The notes: a model not told the origin generated them from the sequence alone. A stretch of 6,939 nucleotides of DNA from Chloroflexota bacterium (GCA_003577365.1 QEUY01000195.1:1-6939); one strand, 5' to 3'. Shown: positions 1 to 6,932, numbered from the stretch's first letter. Program-made: numbers and translations.

Positions 1-969
1 GTGCTGGCCGTCTGGCGCGGCGGCGACGGCGCGCTCTGGCTGGGGACGGCCAACGGCCTGGCCCGCTACCGGGCGCGCCCGGTGAACGGCCTCACCTATG
101 AGACGATCCTCGAAGCCTTCCCCGACCTGACCGTCGGGCCGGTCACGGCGGTGCGCCCCGACGGCCGCGGCCTGGTCTGGCTTGCCACAGAGCGCGGGCT
201 GCTGCGTTTCGACGGCCGCCAGCTCTGGCAGCACCGCCAAGAGAGCGGCTGGGTGCAGTTGGGCCACGCCGATCTGGTGTACCCGTCGCAGGGCAGACCC
301 AAGGCGCGCGGCGCATGGCGTTTCGACCGCGCCGCCGCGGCCTGGCTTCAGTTCGACACCAGCCAGTTTAGTTTTGACCCTGCCGCCCCCTTGCGCACCA
401 GCGCCGAGCCGGCGGTCAGCGGCTTCACCTGGACCGATGGCCTGCTGGCCGACACCGGCACATGGGATGGCGCGACCTTTACTGTGGCCGCGGCCGTGGA
501 TGCGGCGATGTTGCAGACGCGCGTCAAGCCGGACAAGCTGCGCATTGTGCCTGGCGGCATCCCCTCCCTGCCGCGGCCTGCGCCCGGTCTCTCCGCCTGG
601 CGCTATCTGGCGCGCGAACCGGACGACGGCAGCGGCCTGCCCACCCCGCCGGCGTGGACGACCGAAGCGCGCCTGCTGCCCCCGCCCGATGTGGACGAGG
701 CCGTGGCCGGCCGTTTTGAGGAGCTGATCCCTCCGCCCGACAGCCGCTATGACGCCGCCGTCTTTGCCTATCCGCCTGTGGCGCGGGTCTGGTTTGAACT
801 TCAGGAGCAAGGCGCGCTGGCCGTGCTGGCGCGGCTCAAACGCCGCGCTCCGGATGAATCGATCGACCCGGCGATCGTCGAACGGGTCTGGCAGGGGATC
901 CAGCAAGTCCGGCCTGCGGGGGTGCGCGTTGCGCTGGCAGTGGACGAGGAAATTGTGAAGACCCCATGA
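1..969 (+). CDS. Beta-propeller (Reg_prop-like) protein, C-terminal part; possible tail/baseplate-associated protein
   Basis: The gene is open from the first base, so it is almost certainly cut at the 5' end; the GTG at base 1 is probably an internal Val codon. Two propeller-type repeats are visible: ALWLGTANGLARY (residues 11-23) and LVWLATERGLLRF (58-70). Their Trp residues are 47 apart, matching a blade of the two-component-regulator propeller family (Reg_prop), where G-x-LW-x-G-T-x-x-GL is typical. Residues about 75-250 hold further Trp/Asp-rich beta segments and proline-rich linkers. Residues about 256-322 become helical and end in a QQVRPAGVRVALAV segment. That end resembles, by eye, the C-termini of phage-tail/baseplate proteins of the gpI type, but the match is weak. 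No histidine kinase, response-regulator or membrane segment follows the propeller, so a sensor kinase is not supported here. The gene is separated from the next by 168 nt with a repeat, so co-transcription is uncertain. The propeller is fairly sure; the tail role is inferred. Confidence 0.75.
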   Translation: MLAVWRGGDGALWLGTANGLARYRARPVNGLTYETILEAFPDLTVGPVTAVRPDGRGLVWLATERGLLRFDGRQLWQHRQESGWVQLGHADLVYPSQGRPKARGAWRFDRAAAAWLQFDTSQFSFDPAAPLRTSAEPAVSGFTWTDGLLADTGTWDGATFTVAAAVDAAMLQTRVKPDKLRIVPGGIPSLPRPAPGLSAWRYLAREPDDGSGLPTPPAWTTEARLLPPPDVDEAVAGRFEELIPPPDSRYDAAVFAYPPVARVWFELQEQGALAVLARLKRRAPDESIDPAIVERVWQGIQQVRPAGVRVALAVDEEIVKTP

Positions 970-993
970 ATGCTCGATCTCGCAAGGTTCACC

Positions 994-1055
994 GTAGGGT
1001 GCGGCCCGCTGTGGCCGCCCGCACCGCCCGGACAGGCACGGGGGCCTGTCCCTAC
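994..1055. repeat. Nested palindromic intergenic repeat (REP/MITE-like)
   Basis: The outer arms GTAGGG (994-999) and CCCTAC (1050-1055) are reverse complements and enclose two inner hairpins. The left one can pair GGTGCGG (998-1004) with CCGCACC (1019-1025), or alternatively GCGGCC (1001-1006) with GGCCGC (1013-1018). The right one pairs GGACAGGC (1030-1037) with GCCTGTCC (1044-1051) around a 6-nt loop. The element lies between two genes and is much more GC-rich than the leader after it. Dispersed elements of this look, with the ACAGGCACGGGGGCCTGT core, are from memory common between genes in Chloroflexota genomes. It has no T-run, so it is not a classical intrinsic terminator, though the transcript would fold strongly and could partly insulate the downstream genes. 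No transposase is encoded nearby. Confidence 0.75.
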
Positions 1056-1070
1056 CATGGGCGACGAAGC

Positions 1071-1137
1071 AATGAAGTATATCGACTGCGATATACCAAC
1101 CGAGATAACGACTGAGACCGTTGAGATGAGGTGAACG
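1071..1137 (+). promoter_or_regulatory. AT-rich leader with perfect 8-bp inverted repeat, candidate promoter/operator
   Basis: Bases 1071-1130 contain 26 G/C of 60 (43%), in sharp contrast to the GC-rich genes and repeat around them. Within it GTATATCG (1077-1084) and CGATATAC (1089-1096) form a perfect 8-bp inverted repeat around ACTG. The symmetry and the 12-bp centre-to-centre spacing suit a dimeric DNA-binding protein, and TATA-like hexamers inside the repeat could serve as a -10 box. I could not assign a convincing -35/-10 pair. The position, directly upstream of three closely spaced genes, suggests that this is where their transcription starts or is controlled. Confidence 0.4.
1128..1133 (+). 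promoter_or_regulatory. Ribosome binding site GAGGTG
   Basis: GAGGTG ends 4 nt before the ATG at 1138 (6 nt if only the GAGG core is counted), a good Shine-Dalgarno position. It fixes the start of the 610-aa coiled-coil gene. It also overlaps the TGA (1132-1134) that ends a small spacer frame in the same reading phase, so the gene cannot start further upstream. Confidence 0.8.
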
Positions 1138-2970
1138 ATGGGTGAACTGGTAGATACACTGGGCAAAAAGAACCCAGGCGAATTGATCCTGGCGTCGAAC
1201 TGGAATGACCTGGTCGCCGCCGTCGAGGCGATCCAGGTCGAACTGGCGCAGCAGATCGCCGACCTGGGCAACGAACTGCGCGCCGGGCTGACCCAAGTGC
1301 AGGCCGACGTTGCTACGCTCCAGGCCACGGTGTCCGGGCTGGAGGCGACGGTCGCGGTCGTGCGCCAGCAGCATCGCGTCAACCTGAGCACAGAGCGCGT
1401 CAACTATGCCCTGGGCGAGATCGCCACCCTCACCGCTCAGGTGACCGATTTCGAGGGCAACCCGCTCAACCTGGCCGACGAGGCCAGCCGTCCCTGGGTC
1501 GATTTTGTGACCGCCTGGGGCCAACTCAAACCCGCCTCCGGCTTTGTAGGCATCACCGGCGAGCAGGGCCGTTCGGTGGCGGTGCGCGTCAACGCCCAAG
1601 GCATTGCCCAAGCCACGCTGCGTACCGAGATTATCGTAGACTTCTCCGATGAAGACGAGTTCTCGGTAGCGGATGCGCTCACCGCCGTGGTCCCCAACAC
1701 CAATATTTCTTTTGCCCAATTGGTGCTCCAGGCCAATACGCCGGTGCAGGCGCAGGCCAGCGGCGCGTTTGCGCTGATGTCGCAAGAGTATGATGTGACA
1801 GGCGACACCGCCTTTAAACGTTTCGCCGACGGCTATTACAAGACCAGCCCCAACATCTTTGTCAAGCCGGTCACGGGCCGCTGGCGTGAATATCACGCTA
1901 CAGTGCTGGTGATGAGCCGCAACGACAACGACCCTACCACGCCCGACCAGGGCCGCGGGGCCAGCTCGATCCAAGTGACCTTCCGCGACTGGATCGGCCC
2001 CTGGTTCGAGTTGGACTATTTGGATACTGGAAATGTCTTTGTCGGCGAATACATCAACCGCTTTAAGACGCGCGTCAACCCGAATAAGTATGGCGAGTCG
2101 CTGGTCGGCATCTATGACGAGGTGCAGGAGATCGCCGGCGGCAAGGGGATCATCGGCCAGTTGCGCGAGTACCGCGCTGCCAACCAGGCGCTCAACCAGC
2201 TTGACCTGGACAACCCGCCCGCCTTTCTCAACGATTTGATCAAAGACAGCCAGAGCTTTGTCAACGTGCAGCAGACCTTGCTCTATGCCCAGGCCAACAC
2301 GCCCGGGCTGGCAGGCGGCGCGACGCTGCTCTCCGGCGTGGCGGGCGCGGCTGCGCAGAGCGAAGGCAATCTGGGCGATATCCAAGCGGATGTCGACACG
2401 CTCACCGGGCAGATCGACGGCATCCGCGCCACGGCGGAGGGGATTGTGGCGCAGGCCGAAACGCGTGTGGGCAAGCTCGTCGCCGACGCTCAGGCCGCCT
2501 TCAACCAGCAGTTTACCGGCCTCGACACGCGCATGGGCGGTCTCGCCGGCCAACTCGACAGCCTGGCGAATAACTTCACTACGCTTAACCAACGCTATGC
2601 CAGCGAAGTGCCGGCCATCGGCAAACAGTTCGACGAGTTGAAGCTCCAGATCGGCGAGGTTGAACAGAATATCACTAGCAACATCGGCAGCCAGTTGATC
2701 GATCTGCAAAAGAATGTCGGCCAGCTCCAGGGGCGCATTGGCACGGTGGAGGGCCGCTTCGACCTGGTCGACAGCGCCGTCTTGGGCGAAAACGGCCAGT
2801 TCCAGCGTCTCCAGCGTTCGCTGGAGACGCTGCAAGGCCAGGTCAACTCCTTCCAGATCGAAGGTGTGCAGCCCTCGCGCATCGCCAGCGGGCTGCTCAA
2901 GGTCGACAATTTTGAAGACCGTTTCAGCGTACTGAGCGAACGGCTTGCCCGGCTGGAAGGCGGCGGCTGA
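1138..2970 (+). CDS. Coiled-coil, Ig-like domain protein; putative fibre/shaft protein (paralogue 1)
   Basis: Start chosen at ATG 1138 because of the GAGGTG site and an in-frame stop at 1132. Domains read by eye: a PGELILASNWNDLV segment near the N-terminus, resembling the G-x-I-x-A-x-x-WN-x-L motif of some fibre-like proteins; a coiled coil to about residue 80; an Ig-like beta domain (about 82-165) with VDFVTAWG (121-128) and a closing NAQGIAQATL strand pair typical of bacterial Ig-like folds; a mixed middle domain with DWIGPW (284-289); and a long heptad-patterned coiled coil from about 411 to 607, rich in Gln, Leu and Asn. I find no cysteine, signal peptide, transmembrane helix, catalytic motif or wall anchor. 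The protein ends in the coiled coil with no globular tip. Architecture suggests an elongated, probably trimeric structural fibre or shaft, as in phage-like tails. The next gene follows after 20 nt and shares its plan. The family is not recognised; the structural reading is firm, the fibre role inferred. Confidence 0.85.
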   Translation: MGELVDTLGKKNPGELILASNWNDLVAAVEAIQVELAQQIADLGNELRAGLTQVQADVATLQATVSGLEATVAVVRQQHRVNLSTERVNYALGEIATLTAQVTDFEGNPLNLADEASRPWVDFVTAWGQLKPASGFVGITGEQGRSVAVRVNAQGIAQATLRTEIIVDFSDEDEFSVADALTAVVPNTNISFAQLVLQANTPVQAQASGAFALMSQEYDVTGDTAFKRFADGYYKTSPNIFVKPVTGRWREYHATVLVMSRNDNDPTTPDQGRGASSIQVTFRDWIGPWFELDYLDTGNVFVGEYINRFKTRVNPNKYGESLVGIYDEVQEIAGGKGIIGQLREYRAANQALNQLDLDNPPAFLNDLIKDSQSFVNVQQTLLYAQANTPGLAGGATLLSGVAGAAAQSEGNLGDIQADVDTLTGQIDGIRATAEGIVAQAETRVGKLVADAQAAFNQQFTGLDTRMGGLAGQLDSLANNFTTLNQRYASEVPAIGKQFDELKLQIGEVEQNITSNIGSQLIDLQKNVGQLQGRIGTVEGRFDLVDSAVLGENGQFQRLQRSLETLQGQVNSFQIEGVQPSRIASGLLKVDNFEDRFSVLSERLARLEGGG

Positions 2971-2977
2971 CCCGCCC

Positions 2978-2984
2978 AGGGGGA
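2978..2984 (+). promoter_or_regulatory. Ribosome binding site AGGGGGA
   Basis: A purine-rich AGGGGGA lies in the 20-nt gap after the preceding stop, ending 6 nt before ATG 2991. It supports 2991 over the in-frame ATG at 3000 (fourth codon) and suggests this gene is translated from the same message as its upstream paralogue. Confidence 0.65.
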
Positions 2985-2990
2985 CCCGGT

Positions 2991-5153
2991 ATGACCGAGA
3001 TGAGCAGTGAGCTATCCCTGCGCCAGGAGATCGCCGGTCTGCGCGCCGCCGTCGAGCGGCTGGAGGCAGCGGCGCGGCCCCAGGTACGGCTGCACCTGCG
3101 GGTCGACGCGCCCGCCGCGCGCATCTTTTTGGGCCAGCCTGTGGCGATCCTGGGGCGCGGCCGGCAGTCCGGCGACCAGGCGCCTGCCGCCGACCTGCCC
3201 ATCACCTGGATCACCAGTTGGGGCACGCTGCGCGGGGTGGGCGAGGGCTATGCCGGCCAGATCGGCGCATCGGTCATCACGCCGACCAGCTTGGACGGTA
3301 TGGCGCGCGTCACGCTGCTGCCCCCCGGCGCCGATCTGCTCGACGTGGCGCAGCAGAGCGCGCTGCGCACTGCGCTCGACCGGCTTGACCCGAACGCCGC
3401 CACCCCCGCCGACCTGCAAACGCAACTCAGCGCCTTGATGGAGGACTACCGCTGGGAGGCGAACCTGCTCCTGCGCCAGGCCGTCGACCTCCTCTATCGC
3501 GCCAATGGCGCGCCGCCGCTCGACGCTGTCCGCCCCGAAGATGCGCTGGCTGCCTGGCGGCAGGTCAATGCCACGGTGGTCGCCATTGCCGGCAGTGCCG
3601 AACCTATCGCCCCTCTATTAACCGGCGGCGCGCCGATCGCCGCGGCGCTGGCGACGGTGCGTGTACTCGACTGGCTGCCGCCCTGGCTGCAGCTCTATAT
3701 CCAGCAGACGCAGACCGATGCGACGCTGCCGCGCGATCTCGAACGCACACGCCGTCGCGCCGCCGACCCGCACGCCCTGATCGACGGCGTCTATCGAGAG
3801 ATCAACCAGTACGTCAACCGCCAACTGGGGCAGATCGGCCAGAAGGTGGGGCAGCGCGCCGCTGAGACGGCCTTGCGTACCTTTGTGCATGAAGGGCTGG
3901 CTGAGCTTCCCGCTGCCGCCCGTGCCGATCTCTTTCCCACACTGCGTACGGCCTCCGAGACGGTCGCCACGGCTGGGGTGCATGTGCTGGGCGCGCTCAG
4001 CCAGGGCCGCGCCGACCTGCGCCAAGAGGTCGACGCCCAGGTCAAGACGGTGGACAGCCGGTTGGGCGGGCGCATCGGCAGCGTCGAGCAGGCGCTCACC
4101 GGCAAGGTGGACACAAGCGACTTTCAGGGTTTTCGCAGCGAAATCGGCGCGTCGTTGAGCGCGCTCGACAGCCAGACCCAGACCCTGGCGACGCAGTTTT
4201 CGGCGGCCAGCGCCCTATCCACCACCCTGCAGGGGCAGTTGGCCGCGCTCCAGTCGTCGTTCGGCCAGTTGACCACCAACGTGGGCACGCTGCAAGCTTC
4301 GCTCGGCCAGTTATCCGGCTCGCTGACGGATGCCGTCGCCGGCCTGACTCAGCAGTTGGCGGGCCGCGCCACGGCCAGCGATCTGGCCTCGCTCCAAACG
4401 ACATTGCAGGCTGCGTTCGACGCCGCCCTGCAGCAGAAGGCCGACCTCCAGGCAGTTGACACGCTGCGCGCCGACCTGACTAACCAACTGTCCACGCGCC
4501 TCAGCGCCGGCGACCTGGCCGCCTTCCAGGCAACCTTCCAAGCCGGCGTCGACGCGGCCCTGGCGCTCAAGGCCGACAGCCAAGCCGTGGACACGCTGCG
4601 CGGCGATCTATCCGCCCAGTTGGAGGCGCGCCTCACGGTGGATGCGTTCAAGAGCTTCCAGCAGGCCAACGATGCGGCGCTGGCCAAGAAAGCCAACGCG
4701 GCCAGCATTGCCGGCCTCCGCAATGAACTGGCAGCCCAGATCGCGGGCAAGGCCGACCAAGCTGCGCTCGATGCGCTCCGGCAGGATGCCGATAGCCGCT
4801 TCGCCCAACTGGTCGCCAATGCGAACCAGATCGCGGCCCAGATCACCGACATGAACCGCTCGCTGGCGGACATCAACGACCGCTTCGGCGGGCTGCGCCA
4901 TGAATTCGCCGCCCAGTTGGACGCCAATCAACAGGCGCTGGCCCAGGCGCTCGCCACGGTGACACAGCTGCAGGACTCTGTCAGTGCTCTCAACACCGAC
5001 TTCACCACGCGCCTCGGCGGGCTGGAAGCGCGGACGCAAGACGTTACCGGCTCTCTGACCGATCTTCAGAAGACCTTGAGCGGGCTAAATCGCGATTTCA
5101 CCCGGCTCAACAAGAACATCATCGACGCAGGGCTGCTGCGCCCGCCGCCCTGA
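2991..5153 (+). CDS. Coiled-coil, Ig-like domain protein with 44-residue repeats; putative fibre/shaft protein (paralogue 2)
   Basis: The 720-aa product starts with a short amphipathic helix (8-29). An Ig-like beta domain follows (about 32-111) with ITWITSWG (71-78), then a helical middle domain with DWLPPW (227-232). The last half (about 339-715) is almost unbroken coiled coil. The order and marker motifs match the preceding gene: VDFVTAWG/ITWITSWG, SALMEDY versus ALMSQEY, DWIGPW/DWLPPW, then an Arg-rich segment leading into G-[IV]-Y-[DR]-E-[VI]. The coiled coil carries 44-residue repeats with a KAD-x-x-AVDTLR core, a pattern seen in trimeric phage tail fibres and adhesin stalks. If fully helical, about 375 residues would span roughly 55 nm. 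There is no cysteine, signal peptide, YadA-type anchor or C-terminal receptor-binding head; it ends in LLRPPP. Likely role: long structural fibre or shaft working with its neighbour. A tape-measure-like role is less likely because no membrane segments are present. The function is inferred. Confidence 0.85.
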   Translation: MTEMSSELSLRQEIAGLRAAVERLEAAARPQVRLHLRVDAPAARIFLGQPVAILGRGRQSGDQAPAADLPITWITSWGTLRGVGEGYAGQIGASVITPTSLDGMARVTLLPPGADLLDVAQQSALRTALDRLDPNAATPADLQTQLSALMEDYRWEANLLLRQAVDLLYRANGAPPLDAVRPEDALAAWRQVNATVVAIAGSAEPIAPLLTGGAPIAAALATVRVLDWLPPWLQLYIQQTQTDATLPRDLERTRRRAADPHALIDGVYREINQYVNRQLGQIGQKVGQRAAETALRTFVHEGLAELPAAARADLFPTLRTASETVATAGVHVLGALSQGRADLRQEVDAQVKTVDSRLGGRIGSVEQALTGKVDTSDFQGFRSEIGASLSALDSQTQTLATQFSAASALSTTLQGQLAALQSSFGQLTTNVGTLQASLGQLSGSLTDAVAGLTQQLAGRATASDLASLQTTLQAAFDAALQQKADLQAVDTLRADLTNQLSTRLSAGDLAAFQATFQAGVDAALALKADSQAVDTLRGDLSAQLEARLTVDAFKSFQQANDAALAKKANAASIAGLRNELAAQIAGKADQAALDALRQDADSRFAQLVANANQIAAQITDMNRSLADINDRFGGLRHEFAAQLDANQQALAQALATVTQLQDSVSALNTDFTTRLGGLEARTQDVTGSLTDLQKTLSGLNRDFTRLNKNIIDAGLLRPPP
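4371..4751 (+). repeat. Tandem 132-bp coding repeats (44-residue coiled-coil units)
   Basis: Two full units of 44 codons lie head to tail (4371-4502 and 4503-4634). A third, shorter unit begins at 4635 and is missing about four residues. Unit markers are S/G-D-L-A in the first positions, then D-A-A-L, K-A-D and A-V-D-T-L-R. The lysines of the KAD/KAN core fall at residues 483, 527 and 567, and another KAD follows at 587. Nucleotide identity between units 1 and 2 is clear around the GACACGCTGCGCG segment and lower elsewhere, so the duplication is not recent. Confidence 0.75.
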
Positions 5154-5212
5154 GCGCGGTCTGCCCGTCACGCCGTCATGCGCCGTATTCACGCGTCTGA
5201 AATCTACCTGCC

Positions 5213-6871
5213 ATGCCTGTATCACCAAACGCCGCGCCGCCTTTGATCCTCGGCCCCGACCAGCAGGTTCCCGGCGCGCCGGTCGAACTCTATCGCCAGA
5301 CGATCCCGTTTGTGTTGCAGACCGCGGGCATCGCCGAAGAGATCGAAGTCGACGCCGCGTCTGCGCTGGCGGGCCAGTTCCTCGCGCATGTCTTTGACGT
5401 GCGGCCCTTGTCCAGCACCAGCCTGCAAGCGCAGGGCGACAAGACGGTGTTGGTCACGCTGCTTGCGCCGCGCCGGATACGCAAGGTGAAGACGTCTGCG
5501 GGGGCGCAGATCGGGCTGCACCGCGTCGACGTGGACAAGGTGGTGGAGGAGGCCACGGTCACGCTTGCCAATAACAGCGCGGTCACCCCCACCTTTGCCG
5601 ACGCCCGTTTTGCCCTCCGCCGGAGCGACGGCGGCAACCTGTCGCCAGCGCAGGTCGACCTGCTCGAAGTCACCAGCTTTCCGTCCAGCCCGCGCCTCGG
5701 CGTCACGCTGAGCGGCATAACCCCTGCGCCGGAGCCGGTCTACTTCTGGCAGGGCAGCGGCGAGATCGGGCAGGGGGGCGAGCCGGCGGACGGTCAGATC
5801 GCCGGCGGCGCGGCGCTGGCGGACGCGCTGGCGCGCTTGCTCAACCGCCACCTGGCCGCGCTGCGCGACGCGGGCCAGCCCATCCCCGCCCAGGTCGAGG
5901 CGGCGCTGCTGGTCGAATCTAGCGCGCCGTGCCGCTTTCAGTTACAGACACTGACGCTTGTCTATCGGGTGGTCACCGCGTCTTGGCTGGGACTGGTGGG
6001 CGCAGCGGCTCAGGAGAAGCAAGTGCTGCGCTTTTCCGACCAGCATTTGGACAGCGCCACGCTCTCTGTGGCTCTTCCCGCGGCGGCCTCTCTCCAGAGC
6101 GCGGCGCTGCGTGCCGTCATCAGCCGCGCCGCGCCGCCGTCGACCGCGGGCCAGGCCAATGGTACGGGCGATATCTTCCCGCCGCCGGCCCAGACGGCCG
6201 GCTTCTATGTGGATCACCGCGCCGTTGCCCTGGCCGTGACCCCGCCCGCGGCGCTGACGGCCAGCGGTGTGGCCGTGGCGGTGCTGCCGCTGTCGCCCGA
6301 TCTGGCGCTGCAGCTGGCCCTGCACGCCGATGCCGCGGGCGCGCCCGCCGGTGTTGAACTCGCCACGGTGACCGTCGGCGGCGAACCCGCAGGCCAAGCG
6401 CGCTGGGTCACAGCCCAACTGCCCGCGCGGCTGCCCCTGAGCCGCCAACGCGTCTGGTTGGTGCTGCGCGCCCAGACCGGCGCGTGCATCTGGCTGGCGA
6501 CCGGCGACACCACCCCGGAAGATGTAGCCATCAGCCGCCAGGACGAGGCGCGCGGCCTGTGGCTGTCCCAGCCGCGCGGCGTGCTGCCCGGTCTGGCCTA
6601 TCGCCTGCTCAGCCCCGCGCTCGCCGGCCCGCCCGACCTGTCGACCCCTGCCGCACAGCCCAGCCTCAGTGTGTCGCTCGCCGGAACCCCGCTGGTGGCG
6701 GGTATCGAGGGCGATACCCACACCTTCGATCTGATGCCCGCGTTGGCTGCCTATCTGCAGAGCGGCCCCGCACCCGATCTTGCAGGTCTGGTGTACGCGC
6801 CGTTGGCCTTCCGGGCGTTTGGGCTGCGCCAGGCCACAGTCTATCCGCCGCGGTTGGCGTTCTCCCTCTAG
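5213..6871 (+). CDS. Beta-sandwich-rich protein of unknown family, possible fibre/tail accessory protein
   Basis: 552 aa. ATG 5213 is the first in-frame start after a stop at 5198; no Shine-Dalgarno sequence is visible before it, and the gap from the previous stop is 59 nt. The protein is dominated by alternating hydrophobic beta strands with few helices. One helix (about 197-222) precedes a strand pair ending in LTLVYRVV (247-254). A second half starts near residue 265 (VLRFSDQHLD) and holds a jelly-roll-like stretch at 398-432 (WVTAQLP, WLVLRA, CIWLA). It closes with a short helix (FDLMPALAAYLQ, 505-516) and terminal strands. The similar helix-plus-strands ending of both halves suggests an internal duplication. 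Only two cysteines are present (240 and 425), and there is no signal peptide, membrane span or recognisable catalytic motif. The jelly-roll-like part could bind carbohydrate or another subunit. As the last gene of the set it may be a cap, collar or receptor-binding component. I do not recognise the family. Confidence 0.8.
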   Translation: MPVSPNAAPPLILGPDQQVPGAPVELYRQTIPFVLQTAGIAEEIEVDAASALAGQFLAHVFDVRPLSSTSLQAQGDKTVLVTLLAPRRIRKVKTSAGAQIGLHRVDVDKVVEEATVTLANNSAVTPTFADARFALRRSDGGNLSPAQVDLLEVTSFPSSPRLGVTLSGITPAPEPVYFWQGSGEIGQGGEPADGQIAGGAALADALARLLNRHLAALRDAGQPIPAQVEAALLVESSAPCRFQLQTLTLVYRVVTASWLGLVGAAAQEKQVLRFSDQHLDSATLSVALPAAASLQSAALRAVISRAAPPSTAGQANGTGDIFPPPAQTAGFYVDHRAVALAVTPPAALTASGVAVAVLPLSPDLALQLALHADAAGAPAGVELATVTVGGEPAGQARWVTAQLPARLPLSRQRVWLVLRAQTGACIWLATGDTTPEDVAISRQDEARGLWLSQPRGVLPGLAYRLLSPALAGPPDLSTPAAQPSLSVSLAGTPLVAGIEGDTHTFDLMPALAAYLQSGPAPDLAGLVYAPLAFRAFGLRQATVYPPRLAFSL

Positions 6872-6890
6872 CCCAGGCCCTTCCACTGCA

Positions 6891-6900
6891 ACCCGCGGGT
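6891..6900. promoter_or_regulatory. 10-bp perfect palindrome ACCCGCGGGT
   Basis: ACCCGCGGGT is its own reverse complement and sits 20 bp upstream of the TATAAT box, overlapping where the -35 element would lie. It could be an operator for the gene leaving the window, or chance in GC-rich DNA. There is no loop and no T-run, so it is not a terminator. Confidence 0.25.
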
Positions 6901-6920
6901 CAATCGCACGTAATGTCCGT

Positions 6921-6926
6921 TATAAT
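6921..6926 (+). promoter_or_regulatory. -10 box TATAAT, candidate promoter of a leaderless gene
   Basis: A perfect TATAAT consensus occurs in an otherwise GC-rich sequence. The best -35 candidate, GGGTCA at 6897-6902 with an 18-nt spacer, matches TTGACA at only three of six positions. Exactly 6 nt separate the box from ATG 6933, so the expected transcription start falls on or next to the A of the start codon, and no Shine-Dalgarno sequence fits between. This is the layout of a leaderless message. It also marks the end of the upstream gene set and the start of a new transcription unit. Confidence 0.6.
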
Positions 6927-6932
6927 AGCCCT

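Noticed and set aside
1..969. Two-component hybrid sensor with Reg_prop propeller
   Set aside because: The propeller is followed by a short helical tail and stop; no membrane helix, kinase or DNA-binding domain is present after it.
1030..1051. Hairpin as intrinsic terminator after the propeller gene
   Set aside because: The stem is strong but CTACC follows instead of a T-run.
966..1115. 49-codon frame whose ATG overlaps the stop of the propeller gene (ATGA)
   Set aside because: The overlap is tempting, but the frame reads straight through the palindromic repeat and gives an Arg-rich, low-complexity peptide.
970..1134. 54-codon frame ending just before the 610-aa gene
   Set aside because: It also runs through the repeat. 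Only its last 20 residues look protein-like, codon use (ATA, CCA, AGG) is unlike the neighbours, and no Shine-Dalgarno sequence precedes it.
1138..5153. Trimeric autotransporter adhesin or tape-measure protein
   Set aside because: No signal peptide or YadA-type membrane anchor for the former, no membrane segments or tape-measure context for the latter.
5222..5851. Minus-strand open frame of 209 codons
   Set aside because: Arg-rich antisense shadow of the same plus-strand gene, with no domain-like pattern.
5942..6886. Long minus-strand open frame (314 codons) opposite the last gene
   Set aside because: The product is an Arg/Gly/Gln-rich, structure-less sequence typical of the antisense of a GC-rich gene; the plus strand gives an ordered beta-rich protein of full length.
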